Shown here piece by piece: positions 16,998 through 27,026 of a stretch of 64,000 nucleotides of DNA. Below the pieces are notes generated by a model. That model was not told where the DNA came from. It made no database searches and saw only the letters and a list, made by a program, of their open reading frames with translations. A program made the position numbers and the translations under genes. Source of the DNA: Planococcus kocurii. GTDB taxonomy: Bacteria > Bacillota > Bacilli > Bacillales_A > Planococcaceae. The first letter of the stretch is position 1. Every line of letters starts with the position of its first letter. Location: positions 3,340,501-3,404,500 of the forward strand of contig NZ_CP013661.2 of the NCBI RefSeq assembly GCF_001465835.2, read 5' to 3'.

Positions 16998-17951
16998 ATG
17001 GAAATGACGTTGCTAAAAGTCCACGGCTCTATGAACACTTTTTATATGTTTGAAGGTGAGGAACATGAGGATTATGCACAATTGGCAATTCAGCTTTCTT
17101 CAATAGATCAAGACATCGATGGAATTTTAGTGATTTTGCCATCAACGATTGCTCATGCAAAAATGCGAGTTTTCAATACTGACGGTTCGGAAGCTTCCAT
17201 GTGTGGAAATGGTCTCCGTTGCGTTGCTCGGTTTGTGTGTGAACGTGACGGTGTGACCGAAGCGGTGATCGAAACGATGAAAGCTTCTCTTCATGTTAAA
17301 AAAGAAGAAACCTTGAACGATAAAATCGAAACTTACGCCGTGGAAATCTCCCCGATATCATTTGCATTAAACAGTTTACCAATGAGTTACTTAAGTAACA
17401 GTGAATGGCTTCACAAACCATTGCCTTTTATATCGGAAGAAATTCCATTTTCAGCGGTATCTGTCCCCAATCCACATTTAATTGGCATCGTTCCAGCAGC
17501 ATTACAGAAAGATACAAGCCATCAGCAAAAATGGGCACACTATTTTAATGAAGAAAACAATTATTTTTCAGATGGTGTTAACGTTAGCTATGTAACGCCA
17601 ATAGAAAACGGAATCTTCGTACGGACGTATGAGCGGGGTGTTGGGTTTACAAATGCTTGTGGTACAGCAATGACAGCTTCGGCACTAATCAGCTGTCTAG
17701 CAGGGCTCGTGCCTTATGGCGACGTAACTGTATACAATCCAGGTGGCATGGTGAAATGTGCTGTCTCTAAAACAGAAGATACTATTCGTCTTCAACTAAC
17801 TGGTAATGCGACGTATTTATCAGTTGTTAAATTTAACTGGTCTAGCAGTGGGGAAAATAGCTGCATTTTATCTACTGAACCTTTGGATGAGCAAACAGAT
17901 TACAAAGAATTTATCGAACAAGTTACAACGCTTTCAAGTCAATTTGTGTAA
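16998..17951 (+). CDS. dapF: diaminopimelate epimerase-like protein DapF
   Basis: DapF converts LL- to meso-diaminopimelate, the cross-linking residue of many cell walls and a lysine precursor. Both catalytic cysteines are present: SMCGNGLRCVARFV near residue 70 and FTNACGTAMTASAL near residue 215. At 317 residues it is about 30 longer than usual for bacilli, with an extra C-terminal segment after residue 285. ATG 16998 follows AGAGGTG; the GTG at 16989 overlaps that site. It follows the MurG-like gene by 29 bases, which points to a small cell-wall operon. Confidence 0.87.
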   Translation: MEMTLLKVHGSMNTFYMFEGEEHEDYAQLAIQLSSIDQDIDGILVILPSTIAHAKMRVFNTDGSEASMCGNGLRCVARFVCERDGVTEAVIETMKASLHVKKEETLNDKIETYAVEISPISFALNSLPMSYLSNSEWLHKPLPFISEEIPFSAVSVPNPHLIGIVPAALQKDTSHQQKWAHYFNEENNYFSDGVNVSYVTPIENGIFVRTYERGVGFTNACGTAMTASALISCLAGLVPYGDVTVYNPGGMVKCAVSKTEDTIRLQLTGNATYLSVVKFNWSSSGENSCILSTEPLDEQTDYKEFIEQVTTLSSQFV

Positions 17952-17954
17952 CGG

Positions 17955-18720
17955 AAAGCGGTGCGTTAGATGCGATTGCCTTTTACTACAGAACAACTGG
18001 ATTCGCTTTACAAATTGAGCTTTAGAAGGAAATGTAAAAAGTAATATCTAATTGCCTTAAAAGTAGGTATGACACATACTTACCGTGATTATAATTTGTT
18101 TAGTGACCTGGGTGTGGCAATAGAAACCGAATTGACGCCAATCGTGTTTGAAGGTGAAACATTTGTGCTAGCGGTAACGAAAAACGTCGCCGCTCAGAAG
18201 AAGACTATTTGTTTTATGAGTCCTTGGTCCAAAAATAGGGTCTTTAGGGAATTAACGAGCGAACTGTTAGTAAAAAATGAGCTGAAAAAACGGAGAATAT
18301 TCTGGAAAGCTACGAGGATACTCTTAATTACGCAGCGCTTGTCGCAATATGGGACGTCTCTGGTACGATAGAATTCGTCAATGATGATTTTAATGAATTA
18401 ACGGGCTATGAGTCTGAAGAATTAAGTGGCTTAACTATCTCTAAAATAGGAAATACAAAAATTTCTGCAGAACAATACGACGAAATTCACAAAGTGATTT
18501 AGCCTGGACAAATTAAAAGCTTGAAGAAAAGCGGTAACTTTTTTTGGGTAGATAGTACAATCATTCCTTTAGTGAATGCAGACGGAAAGATTTATCAAGT
18601 TTATCAATCTTATTCGATGTGACAGATCGAAAACTGCTAGAAGAGCAGCTTCATTATATGGCGAAAGCCAAAGGCAAGGGAACTTGTCATTTCTATTCAA
18701 ACTACTGACTAAATCCCTGT
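17955..18720 (+). pseudogene. decayed PAS-domain sensor protein
   Basis: Three frames must be joined to read this region. An early part (ESGALDAIAFYYRTTGF, then the frame from 18069 with FEGETFVLAVTKNVAAQKK) resembles the end of one PAS domain. A frame switch near 18290 leads to a clear PAS domain (LVAIWDVSGTIEFVNDDFNE and LTGYESEELSG) with an in-frame TAG at 18500-18502. A further shift near 18615 gives FDVTDRKLLEEQLHYMA, the usual PAS-to-linker end. Nothing of a GGDEF, EAL or kinase output domain remains, so the downstream half is deleted. The gene is clearly dead. Confidence 0.75.
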
Positions 18721-18954
18721 AAATTGGTCAGACGAGAGTAAGAAAATGGATAAAATCACTTTAAATCCTGTTATGTGAATCTTTTCACGAAAATGCTTTG
18801 TTTTTCAACGAGGAAGTAGTAAGATTGATAGGGAATTTTAAACTTGTCCTGCCTAAGCGCCTTCTGCTTTAAGTCTAATGGGATGCGTGATAAAATAGGC
18901 AAGACATATACAAATAAAGTGACTGCCGTCAAACAACTAGTTGGAGGTTTTTTA

Positions 18955-21765
18955 ATGTCTAGCAATTATTCAGATGCAAAATCACCGTGGAGCTCCATTA
19001 CGGGTCCTAACTTGGGATACATAATGGAAATGTATGACCTGTATCAAGAATCCCCGGAATTGCTTGATCCAGAATACGTTGAACTTTTTAAGCAATACGG
19101 ATCACCTATTGAAGTTACTGTAGGCCACCAATCTTCAGCTACAACAGCTGTAGATCCGAATAATTTTGAAAAGGTTTTGGCTACTGTTCATCTAGCAGAA
19201 GCAATTCGTGCACATGGTCATTTGGCATCAGATATTTATCCGTTAAATGATCAACCAAAAGATACGAGTCGTATGGAACCATCAACATATGGCTTGAACG
19301 AACAAGATTTAACAGAAGTACCTGTAGCGTTAATTTTAAATAATGCACCAAGCAATGTAACAAATGGCTTGGAAGCGATTAATTATTTGAAATCTCTTTA
19401 TACAGATAAAGTTGCTTTTGAATTTTCACACGTAATTCAGCCACAAGAACGCAGCTGGTTGCAGGAGAAAATCGAAGCAGGAGAAGTTAAACCAACACTC
19501 GATGCAGATAAGAAAAAACAAGTTCTTGATTTGTTAACTCGCGTTGAAGGTTTTGAAAAATTCGTTCACCGCACATTCGTCGGACAAAAACGCTTTTCTA
19601 TTGAAGGTGTCGATTCATTAGTTGTCTTAATGGATGAGCTAGTTCAGTTATCTGAATCAGCAGGCACGAAAGACATCATGATCGGGATGGCGCATCGCGG
19701 TCGTTTAAATGTGCTTACGCATATTTTGAATAAACCATATGAGATGATGTTTGCCGGTTTCGCGCACGTAGGAGACGATGCTTTTCTACCAGAAGACGGT
19801 TCACTTCAAATCACTAAAGGTTGGTTTGGCGATGTGAAATACCATATGGGTGCAGCTTATAAGTCTGTAAATGGAACAAGCGTAAAACTCGCGTATAACC
19901 CTTCTCATTTGGAAATTGTCGGTCCCGTTGTAGTCGGGCAAACACGTGCTGCGCAGGAAGTAACGGATGAAACCGGTATCGCAAAAATGGATCCTAAAAA
20001 ATCCTACGCGATACTTGTACACGGGGATGCGGCATTCCCAGGACAAGGTATCGTAACCGAAACATTAAATTTCAGTCGTGTTAAAGCCTATCAAACAGGT
20101 GGTTCTATTCATATTATTGCCAATAACTTGATCGGCTTCACGACAGAGCAATTTGATTCGAGATCAACACATTATTCTTCTGATCCTGCAAAAGGTTTTG
20201 AAGTGCCTGTCATTCATGTTAATGCGGATGAGCCTGAGGCAGTAGTTGCAGTTGCTCGTTTGGCCTTTGAATACCGTGCGAAATTTGGCAAAGATATACT
20301 AATTGATTTAATCGGTTATCGTCGATACGGACACAACGAAATGGATGAGCCATTAGTGACGAATCCAACCATGTATCATGGCATTCATCAGCATGATACA
20401 GTTCGTGAACTGTATGGTAAACAATTAGCAGCTGAAAAAGTGTTATCTGAGGCTGATGTGAAGAAACTTGATACTGATACTCAAAAAGAAATGCAAGAAG
20501 CTTATGACAAAGTGAAAGAAAACAAGTCTGCAGAATTCCCGAAACTTGAAATTCCGGAAGCTGTTTTAAACGGTTATCCTGAAGTGCCAACGGGCGTTGA
20601 TAAAGCTGTCTTAACTAAAATGAACGAAGAATTATTGACTTGGCCAACCGACTTTTCAACTTTTGGTAAATTAGCTAAAATTTTAAAGCGTCGTGAAGAG
20701 CCTTTTAAAGGAAAAGGGAAAATTGATTGGGCGCATGCTGAAACACTTGCATTCGGTACGATTTTGCAAGACGGCAACCCCATTCGATTGACTGGTCAAG
20801 ATGCACAGCGAGGCACATTTGCTCATCGTCACCTTGTTCTGCATGATGATAAAAACGGCAATGAACTCGTTCCATTGCATCACATTTCAGATGCTAAAGC
20901 ATCATTTGTCGTTTACAACAGTCCACTCAGTGAAGCATCTGTATTAGGCTTTGAGTATGGTTACAATGTTGAAAATAATAAAGCATTAGTTATTTGGGAA
21001 GCTCAATATGGCGACTTCGCGAATATGGCACAAATGATGTTTGATCAATTCATTTCTGCGGGACGCGCGAAATGGGGACAGAAATCGGGCCTTGTTATGT
21101 TACTGCCTCATGGTTATGAAGGCCAAGGACCAGAACACTCAAGTGCACGCCTAGAAAGACATCTTCAAATGGCTGCTGAGAATAACTGGACAGTCGCGAA
21201 TCTTTCTAGTGCAGCAAACTATTTTCATATTTTGCGCCGTCAGGCTAAAATGCTTGAGGAAGATTCGATACGTCCATTGATCATCGTTTCACCAAAATCA
21301 CTGCTGCGTCATCCACTAGTAGGTGCGTCAGTAGATGATTTAACAGAAGGTCATTTTGAGACCATCATCGAACAGCCGAATATGGGCAAAGCTGTGAAAA
21401 AAGTGGAACGTATTCTTTTTGCAAGCGGTAAAATGGCGATTGACTTAGCAGAACGAGTGAAAGACGGAACGGATTATGAATGGGCACATATCGTCCGCGT
21501 AGAACAATTGTATCCATTCCCAGCTGAGAAGATTAAAGCGGTTATCGATCGTTATCCAAATGCTAAAGAATTAGCTTGGGTACAAGAAGAGCCACAAAAC
21601 ATGGGTTCGTGGACATTTGCAGATCCGTATTTACGCGAACTGTCAGACGGTAAAGAAGTGAAATACTTCGGGCGCACGCAGCGTCAAAGTCCGGCAGAAG
21701 GTGACGGAGAAGCGCATAAAGTAGAACAAACACGTATTATTGACGAAGCATTAGCTAAATTGTAA
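18955..21765 (+). CDS. odhA: 2-oxoglutarate dehydrogenase E1 component
   Basis: This 936-residue thiamine-diphosphate enzyme decarboxylates 2-oxoglutarate in the TCA cycle and passes the succinyl group to OdhB. Recognisable blocks are WSSITGPNLGYIMEMYDLYQ at the start, GMAHRGRLNVLTHILNKP, the ThDP-binding stretch VHGDAAFPGQGIVTETLNFS, and LPHGYEGQGPEHSSARLERH in the pyrimidine-binding half. ATG 18955 follows TTGGAGG; the frame extends 37 residues upstream without a ribosome binding site. OdhB follows after 24 bases, as in B. subtilis. Confidence 0.97.
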   Translation: MSSNYSDAKSPWSSITGPNLGYIMEMYDLYQESPELLDPEYVELFKQYGSPIEVTVGHQSSATTAVDPNNFEKVLATVHLAEAIRAHGHLASDIYPLNDQPKDTSRMEPSTYGLNEQDLTEVPVALILNNAPSNVTNGLEAINYLKSLYTDKVAFEFSHVIQPQERSWLQEKIEAGEVKPTLDADKKKQVLDLLTRVEGFEKFVHRTFVGQKRFSIEGVDSLVVLMDELVQLSESAGTKDIMIGMAHRGRLNVLTHILNKPYEMMFAGFAHVGDDAFLPEDGSLQITKGWFGDVKYHMGAAYKSVNGTSVKLAYNPSHLEIVGPVVVGQTRAAQEVTDETGIAKMDPKKSYAILVHGDAAFPGQGIVTETLNFSRVKAYQTGGSIHIIANNLIGFTTEQFDSRSTHYSSDPAKGFEVPVIHVNADEPEAVVAVARLAFEYRAKFGKDILIDLIGYRRYGHNEMDEPLVTNPTMYHGIHQHDTVRELYGKQLAAEKVLSEADVKKLDTDTQKEMQEAYDKVKENKSAEFPKLEIPEAVLNGYPEVPTGVDKAVLTKMNEELLTWPTDFSTFGKLAKILKRREEPFKGKGKIDWAHAETLAFGTILQDGNPIRLTGQDAQRGTFAHRHLVLHDDKNGNELVPLHHISDAKASFVVYNSPLSEASVLGFEYGYNVENNKALVIWEAQYGDFANMAQMMFDQFISAGRAKWGQKSGLVMLLPHGYEGQGPEHSSARLERHLQMAAENNWTVANLSSAANYFHILRRQAKMLEEDSIRPLIIVSPKSLLRHPLVGASVDDLTEGHFETIIEQPNMGKAVKKVERILFASGKMAIDLAERVKDGTDYEWAHIVRVEQLYPFPAEKIKAVIDRYPNAKELAWVQEEPQNMGSWTFADPYLRELSDGKEVKYFGRTQRQSPAEGDGEAHKVEQTRIIDEALAKL

Positions 21766-21789
21766 GGATAATCTAAGGAGGAATTTTTT

Positions 21790-23049
21790 GTGGCAGAGAT
21801 CAAAGTACCAGAATTAGCAGAATCGATTACAGAAGGAACAATCGCTCAGTGGCTTAAACAGCCAGGCGAAACAGTTGAAAAAGGAGAATTCATCGTTGAG
21901 CTAGAAACAGATAAAGTTAACGTTGAAGTTATTTCTGAAGAAGCTGGAGTGGTTCAAGAACTTTTAGCACAAGAAGGCGATACGGTTGAAGTTGGACAAG
22001 TGATCGCGATCGTTGGTGAAGGTTCTGGCGAAGCTGCAGCACCTAAAACTGAAGAAGCTCCTAAATCGGAAGAGCCAGCTAAAACAGTAGCTCCTGCAAC
22101 TCAAGAACCTGTAGAAAAAGATCCAGCAGCTGAAGAGCAATCTTCTTCTGACCGTACCATTGCAAGCCCAGCAGCTCGCAAATTGGCACGTGAAAAAGGA
22201 ATCGATCTGGCTGCGATTTCTCCAGTAGATCCGATGGGCCGTGTACGCGTTCAAGATGTTGAAGCTCACGGATCAAAACCTGTAGCTAGTACACCTGCTG
22301 CAAAAGCAGAAGCACCTAAAACTGCTAAACCTTCTTCTGATGAAGAAAATGGTCGCGTTGTTCGTGAAAAAATGACAAGACGCCGTCAAACAATTGCAAA
22401 ACGTCTTCTTGAAGTAAGACAATCGACTGCAATGTTGACAACATTCAACGAAATCGACATGACAAATGTTATGGCATTGCGTAGCCGCAAAAAAGATCAA
22501 TTCCTTAAAAATAACGATGTGAAACTTGGCTTTATGTCATTCTTCACAAAAGCAGTTACTGCTGCACTAAAAAAATACCCATATGTTAATGCTGAATTAG
22601 AAGGTACAGATGTATTGCTAAAACAGTTTTACGATGTAGGAATTGCGGTTTCAACTGAAGAAGGACTTGTGGTACCGATCGTTCGCGACACGGACAAAAA
22701 GAACTTTGCTGAAATTGAAGCAACAATTGGCGAACTTGCTAAAAAAGCTCGCGATAAAAAGCTTTCAATCGCAGACATGACAGGCGGTTCATTCACAATT
22801 ACGAACGGTGGCGTCTTTGGTTCATTACTATCTACACCGATTTTAAATGGTACGCAAGTAGGTATCCTTGGAATGCACTCAATTCAAAAACGTCCAGTAG
22901 CTATTGGTGATGAAGTTGAAATTCGTCCAATGATGTACGTGGCTCTTTCATACGATCACCGTGTAATTGATGGAAGCGATTCTGTTGGTTTCTTAAAAAT
23001 GGTCAAAGACATGATCGAAAACCCAGAAGATCTATTGCTAGAATCTTAA
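21790..23049 (+). CDS. odhB: dihydrolipoyl succinyltransferase OdhB (E2)
   Basis: This is the 419-residue E2 core of 2-oxoglutarate dehydrogenase. The lipoyl domain (residues 1-75) has the lipoylated Lys in [12 protein letters not shown] near residue 43. An Ala/Pro/Glu-rich linker follows, then the E3-binding domain ([17 protein letters not shown]) near residue 125, another linker, and the catalytic domain from about 195 with the [14 protein letters not shown] active-site motif near residue 390. GTG start with AAGGAGGA upstream. A terminator ends the odhA-odhB operon. The E3 subunit is not in the window. Confidence 0.97.
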   Translation: MAEIKVPELAESITEGTIAQWLKQPGETVEKGEFIVELETDKVNVEVISEEAGVVQELLAQEGDTVEVGQVIAIVGEGSGEAAAPKTEEAPKSEEPAKTVAPATQEPVEKDPAAEEQSSSDRTIASPAARKLAREKGIDLAAISPVDPMGRVRVQDVEAHGSKPVASTPAAKAEAPKTAKPSSDEENGRVVREKMTRRRQTIAKRLLEVRQSTAMLTTFNEIDMTNVMALRSRKKDQFLKNNDVKLGFMSFFTKAVTAALKKYPYVNAELEGTDVLLKQFYDVGIAVSTEEGLVVPIVRDTDKKNFAEIEATIGELAKKARDKKLSIADMTGGSFTITNGGVFGSLLSTPILNGTQVGILGMHSIQKRPVAIGDEVEIRPMMYVALSYDHRVIDGSDSVGFLKMVKDMIENPEDLLLES

Positions 23050-23060
23050 TAAATGATGTA

Positions 23061-23096
23061 AAAGATGGTCCTGCATTGCAGGACTATCTTTTTTTT
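23061..23096 (+). terminator. terminator after odhB
   Basis: AAGATGGTCCTGCA pairs with TGCAGGACTATCTT with one mismatch, followed by eight T residues. Confidence 0.9.
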
Positions 23097-23138
23097 GTCA
23101 TGATAAAGGAAAGAGTAGTTTAAAGGCGGGAATGTTCT

Positions 23139-23729
23139 ATGGATATTTCATTTTTAATCGAATTGATACAAAAGCATGGATACATAAGCATGTTCATATT
23201 CAACTGGCTTCTGTTATTTGGCTTACCCGTTCCAAATGAAGTAGCAGCGGCTTTATCAGGCGTGTTAACAGAAATTAGTGACTTTAAGCCAACGTATGCT
23301 TTTTTATCAGCGTATGCAGGATTGATTACTAGCAATACATTTGCTTATTTTATCGGTCGTAGCTTAGGGCATCGCTTGCTAATGCGATTAAGCGGCACCC
23401 GTCTGAAGCAACCTATCAGTCGATTTAGTGAGTTTCTGGAAAAAAGAGGAGAATGGGCAATTGCTCTTAGTTTTTTCCTGCCGGGTATTCGTTGGGCCAT
23501 GCCTTATGTTGTGGGGGCTAACCGCTTTCCGGTTATGCGTTATATGATGTTTGCCTATACAGCTGGATTTGTCTGGCTGCTCGTTTATTTTAATGTCGGC
23601 AGAACATTTCCTTATGCCTATGAGACAATTCTCGAGCACGTACAAGTGTTTCTAATTTTACTGTCGTTTGTTGTTGTAATGGTTGTGCTATTGCGTTATT
23701 TGTATCTTGCGAAATTTACGAAAAAGTAA
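23139..23729 (+). CDS. DedA family membrane protein
   Basis: The 196-residue protein is a DedA/SNARE-associated family membrane protein; some members flip polyprenyl phosphate or phospholipids. The family blocks are FNWLLLFGLPVPNEVAAALSG near residue 25, SNTFAYFIGRSLGHRLL, and the conserved Arg/Gly/Pro stretch ALSFFLPGIRWAMPYVVGAN near residue 110. There are about five hydrophobic segments. It begins at ATG 23139 about 90 bases after odhB and appears to be its own unit. Confidence 0.9.
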   Translation: MDISFLIELIQKHGYISMFIFNWLLLFGLPVPNEVAAALSGVLTEISDFKPTYAFLSAYAGLITSNTFAYFIGRSLGHRLLMRLSGTRLKQPISRFSEFLEKRGEWAIALSFFLPGIRWAMPYVVGANRFPVMRYMMFAYTAGFVWLLVYFNVGRTFPYAYETILEHVQVFLILLSFVVVMVVLLRYLYLAKFTKK

Positions 23730-23817
23730 CAAGGATATCCATCTAGTAAGAGTCTGTTTGAAATTAACCTGCTTTTTCCTTATACTGAAGAGAGACAGAT
23801 AGAAAAGGATGAGGACA

Positions 23818-24018
23818 ATGATTCATAACGAATGGTTAGCAAAAGAAACAATCAAAACCGTTACATGTAAGCATACAGACGCAGCTAAATTTTTGGTTTC
23901 GAATGTACTAACTGCAGGTAAAGAATATGAAGTTAAAAACGAAACCGAAGAATTCATTTTTGTAGTGGACAATACCGGAAAAATTGGTGGGTTCTATAAA
24001 ACTTATTTCGAATCATAA
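23818..24018 (+). CDS. small protein of the DUF6501 type, 66 aa
   Basis: The chain IHNEWLAKETIKTVTCKHTD followed by VLTAGKEYEVKNETEEFIFV is like a small uncharacterised family of bacilli which I believe is DUF6501. No function is known. It is soluble, with one Cys. ATG 23818 is spaced well after AAAGGATGAGG; the ATG at 23809 is part of that site. It precedes yojN by about 60 bases and may share its transcript. Confidence 0.7.
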   Translation: MIHNEWLAKETIKTVTCKHTDAAKFLVSNVLTAGKEYEVKNETEEFIFVVDNTGKIGGFYKTYFES

Positions 24019-24078
24019 TAGAATGATGAAAAGTCGATGGCGTACATCGGCTTTTTGTGTGGAAAAGAGGAAATCCTA

Positions 24079-24936
24079 ATGTCATTGATTGAGCAAGATA
24101 TTGCAAATAGACAACAACGAAATCATGAAGAATACGATAAATTGATTGGTAAGTCAGGATATATTGCACCGGACGACCATCTTTGGCAAGACATTTTATC
24201 TGCAATTGTGTTACGGAAGCCTGTTCTATTAAAAGGACCAACGGGCGCCGGCAAGACAAAGCTTGCAGAAAGTATTTCATCGCTTTTTGGCCAGCCGATG
24301 CAAAGTATCAATTGTTCCGTAGATCTTGATGCAGAAGCGCTTTTAGGATTTAAAACGTTGGTACAGCGAGACGGACAAAGCATCATCGAGTTTGTTGAAG
24401 GACCTGTCGTGACAGCGATGAAAAAAGGCCATTTCCTTTATATTGATGAAATCAATATGGCTAAAGCAGAAACTTTACCAATTCTCCACAGCGCCTTGGA
24501 CCATCGTCGAATGATGACCAATCCGTTTACAGGAGAAGTGATTGAAGCTCATCCTGATTTCGGTGTGATTTCAGCGATAAATGAAGGCTACATTGGGACT
24601 GCTCCTATGAATGAAGCATTAAAAAATCGATTTATTGCTTATCCGATTCCATATTTAACGGGTCAGCAATTAGCTGACTTATGGGACCGCGAATTCCCAG
24701 ATGCAGAAGAAAGTTTGAAATCGTTTATCCTGAATTTAGCAGAGGATTTAATGAAACAAGTAAAAAATGGCTTATTATCAGAAGAAGCGGCTTCGATTCG
24801 AAGTTTGCTAGATGCAACGGCTCTATCTCAACATATGGACCCTCTGCGCGCAGTACAATACGCCATTGCAGAAAAATTAGATGATGAAAGTGAACGTGAT
24901 TTGTTCATGGACTTGGCTCATACTTGGAAAAAGTAG
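24079..24936 (+). CDS. yojN: MoxR-type AAA+ ATPase (YojN)
   Basis: This 285-residue AAA+ protein is of the MoxR/NorQ/CbbQ group, which works with a von Willebrand A partner to activate or insert cofactors in a target enzyme. The Walker A motif is LLKGPTGAGKTKLAE near residue 57, Walker B is GHFLYIDEINMAKAE near 130, and the sensor region is FGVISAINEGYIGT near 175. ATG 24079 follows GAGGAAA. The VWA partner YojO follows at once, as in B. subtilis near odhAB. The client enzyme is not evident here. Confidence 0.9.
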   Translation: MSLIEQDIANRQQRNHEEYDKLIGKSGYIAPDDHLWQDILSAIVLRKPVLLKGPTGAGKTKLAESISSLFGQPMQSINCSVDLDAEALLGFKTLVQRDGQSIIEFVEGPVVTAMKKGHFLYIDEINMAKAETLPILHSALDHRRMMTNPFTGEVIEAHPDFGVISAINEGYIGTAPMNEALKNRFIAYPIPYLTGQQLADLWDREFPDAEESLKSFILNLAEDLMKQVKNGLLSEEAASIRSLLDATALSQHMDPLRAVQYAIAEKLDDESERDLFMDLAHTWKK

Positions 24937-24945
24937 GTGGAAATG

Positions 24946-26799
24946 ATGGCATCAGTTAACCGCTTTATTCAGTTTAATAATGAAACCATCGATACGAAAT
25001 TGCTTCACCAAATGGAAATGCTTGCGGGTGCACTGGCCGATGCACCTTATTTAAAAGTAACAACCCGTAAACTAGTAGAGTTGCGACCGTCAGAAGCTGC
25101 TATGTCGATTAGTGTCTTTTGGCGTCATCGTTCTAAGCGAGTCGAACGCAACGGTTATTTATCGGATATTTATTTAATGGCGGGTGGATTTTGGCGTGAT
25201 TTCAGTTTAGCTGCGTGGCGCGAGTTTAAGAAAAGTAAGACGACTTTGCCCAATTTAAGGGAACAATTACTGTTATGTGCAGAAGAATTTCGGTTATCTG
25301 AAAAGATCAAGGCGGCTCGACCAGGAACAGTGGCAGCTTTTGACATAAGAGACATGGTTTATAAGGAATACCACAAAGACCAATCCAAACAAAATCTTAA
25401 AAAAGGCTTTAAAGCGGATTTTTTGATCAATGCGGCCTATTTGCGTTTGCGTAATGTTGAAATAGAAATGGAGGGCCTGCCTCGGGCATTATCTTTAATT
25501 TGGACTGAATTGTATGATGCGAAAACAACGATGGATTCTATAAGAGTCGTAGATCAAATAATGGACCGTGCTGAATTTATGTTTGAAACAGACGCAATCC
25601 ACAGCTATTATACATTTGGCGAAGCGCTGGAAAAAGTGCCACCTTTTCATTACCATGAAGGGATTGAAAGTGACAGAGCAGAAGAACCAGAAGAAATTGA
25701 CACCATTGAAGAATGGTTTCAGTCTTGGCACCGAGAAACCGAGATGAGTGAGGCCTCTGCGATGGAGTTTGAGCTTGAACGTGGCGACTCGCAGCTTGCT
25801 GAAGGTGGCAGGGAAGAAGAGGGCACAGGAGACGTGGAACAGACGGCAAAAGGCGATTCAAGAGGCGAACATTTAGAAGATGGTGATGCAGATGACCGAC
25901 AAATGACAAGCAAGCCTAAAAAAGCAGAAGGTCAATTTGGCTCAGCGAATGATCAAGTGGTTTATTACGAATCGCGGAGTCAAGTAGACGGCGATCATCG
26001 CTTAGAAATTGAAGACTGGCGTCAAAAACAAGCGCCTTACGTACGTGCGTTATTAAAAGAATTAAAAAAACGAATGACACAAAGGCAAGAGGGTGTGCGT
26101 AGTAATCTGAACGCAGGCAGGTTATCAAAAAAGTTAGTGCCGCTTGCTATCGAAGAACGACCCAAACCATTTTACCGAAAAACAGCACCTTCTAAAGAAT
26201 TAGATGCGGTTTTTTGTTTGTTGATTGATGGCTCTGCTTCAATGCTTGATAAGTTAGAAGAAACCAAACAAGCTGTGTTGTTGTTTCATGACGTGTTGCG
26301 TGGCTTGAATGTGCCACATGAAATTGTGCTGTTTTATGAGGATGCATACGAAGCAAGTGATGCTGAGCAGCCGAACTATTTTGAGTGGATGCATAAATTT
26401 GAAGACCGCGGCATAGACCATGCTAAAGAAATCGCTTCCTTTGAAGCCCATGAAGATAATCGGGATGGATTTGCTATTCGCTGGATGAATGGTCGGCTAA
26501 AGCGCCGGACTGAAAAACACCGGTTTTTACTGGTCTTTTCCGATGGTGAGCCATCTGCCTATAATTACGCGCAGAACGGCATAGTGGATACAGCAAACGC
26601 TGTAGCAGAAGCAAAAAAACAAGGCATTGAAGTGTTGCATCTGTTTTTAAGTAGTGAATCGATTTCTGAAGAGCAGGCAGCATTTTATCAGATGATGTAT
26701 GGCAATAAATCCGTTAGTGCCGATTCTTTAGAACAGTTTGTTGAACAAACGTTGCGTTTGTTGAAGCGAAGCTTACATTTGGTAATTCAGACAGGCTGA
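24946..26799 (+). CDS. yojO: VWA-domain protein (YojO/NorD type)
   Basis: This roughly 617-residue protein pairs with YojN. Its C-terminal third is a von Willebrand A domain with the metal-site motif FCLLIDGSASMLDKLEETK near residue 430, a second conserved stretch RGLNVPHEIVLFYED, and HRFLLVFSDGEPSAYNYAQN near residue 525. The middle (residues 245-330) is a long acidic, low-complexity linker. Several starts are possible (GTG 24937, ATG 24943, ATG 24946); AGGTGG just upstream favours 24946. It probably acts as adaptor between the MoxR ATPase and its client. Confidence 0.88.
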   Translation: MASVNRFIQFNNETIDTKLLHQMEMLAGALADAPYLKVTTRKLVELRPSEAAMSISVFWRHRSKRVERNGYLSDIYLMAGGFWRDFSLAAWREFKKSKTTLPNLREQLLLCAEEFRLSEKIKAARPGTVAAFDIRDMVYKEYHKDQSKQNLKKGFKADFLINAAYLRLRNVEIEMEGLPRALSLIWTELYDAKTTMDSIRVVDQIMDRAEFMFETDAIHSYYTFGEALEKVPPFHYHEGIESDRAEEPEEIDTIEEWFQSWHRETEMSEASAMEFELERGDSQLAEGGREEEGTGDVEQTAKGDSRGEHLEDGDADDRQMTSKPKKAEGQFGSANDQVVYYESRSQVDGDHRLEIEDWRQKQAPYVRALLKELKKRMTQRQEGVRSNLNAGRLSKKLVPLAIEERPKPFYRKTAPSKELDAVFCLLIDGSASMLDKLEETKQAVLLFHDVLRGLNVPHEIVLFYEDAYEASDAEQPNYFEWMHKFEDRGIDHAKEIASFEAHEDNRDGFAIRWMNGRLKRRTEKHRFLLVFSDGEPSAYNYAQNGIVDTANAVAEAKKQGIEVLHLFLSSESISEEQAAFYQMMYGNKSVSADSLEQFVEQTLRLLKRSLHLVIQTG

Positions 26800-26878
26800 A
26801 GGCGTATAAAGCTAAGCGCAAGTGCTTTTTTGACTCTTTTTCGTATAATGGATTGTAGTGATTTCCAGTTAATTGGAT

Positions 26879-26983
26879 ATACTGTCCGACCAGACACAAA
26901 TACTGTCGGGTTTAGCTGAAATACTGTCGGAATAGAGCCTGATACTGTCGGATTTAGATGAAATACTGTCCAAACGACCTTAT
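26879..26983. repeat. 21-bp tandem repeat, five copies of ATACTGTC
   Basis: The octamer ATACTGTC begins at 26879, 26900, 26921, 26942 and 26963, exactly 21 bases apart. The other thirteen bases of each unit vary but share motifs: units 2 to 4 start ATACTGTCGG, and units 2 and 4 are near copies of each other. It lies between yojO and the convergent yaaN terminator and has no ribosome binding site or start, so it is not coding. Confidence 0.9.
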
Positions 26984-26988
26984 AGAAT

Positions 26989-27026
26989 AAAATGCCTCTG
27001 AAGCTTTAGCTTCAGAGGCATTTTTG
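26989..27026. terminator. bidirectional terminator between yojO and yaaN
   Basis: AAAATGCCTCTGAAGCT and AGCTTCAGAGGCATTTTT form a long stem with a two-to-four base loop, with A and T runs on both sides. It serves the convergent genes. Confidence 0.92.

Noticed and set aside
26879..26983. CRISPR array
   Set aside because: The repeat unit is only eight constant bases with 13-base variable parts, far too short for CRISPR repeats and spacers, and there are no cas genes.
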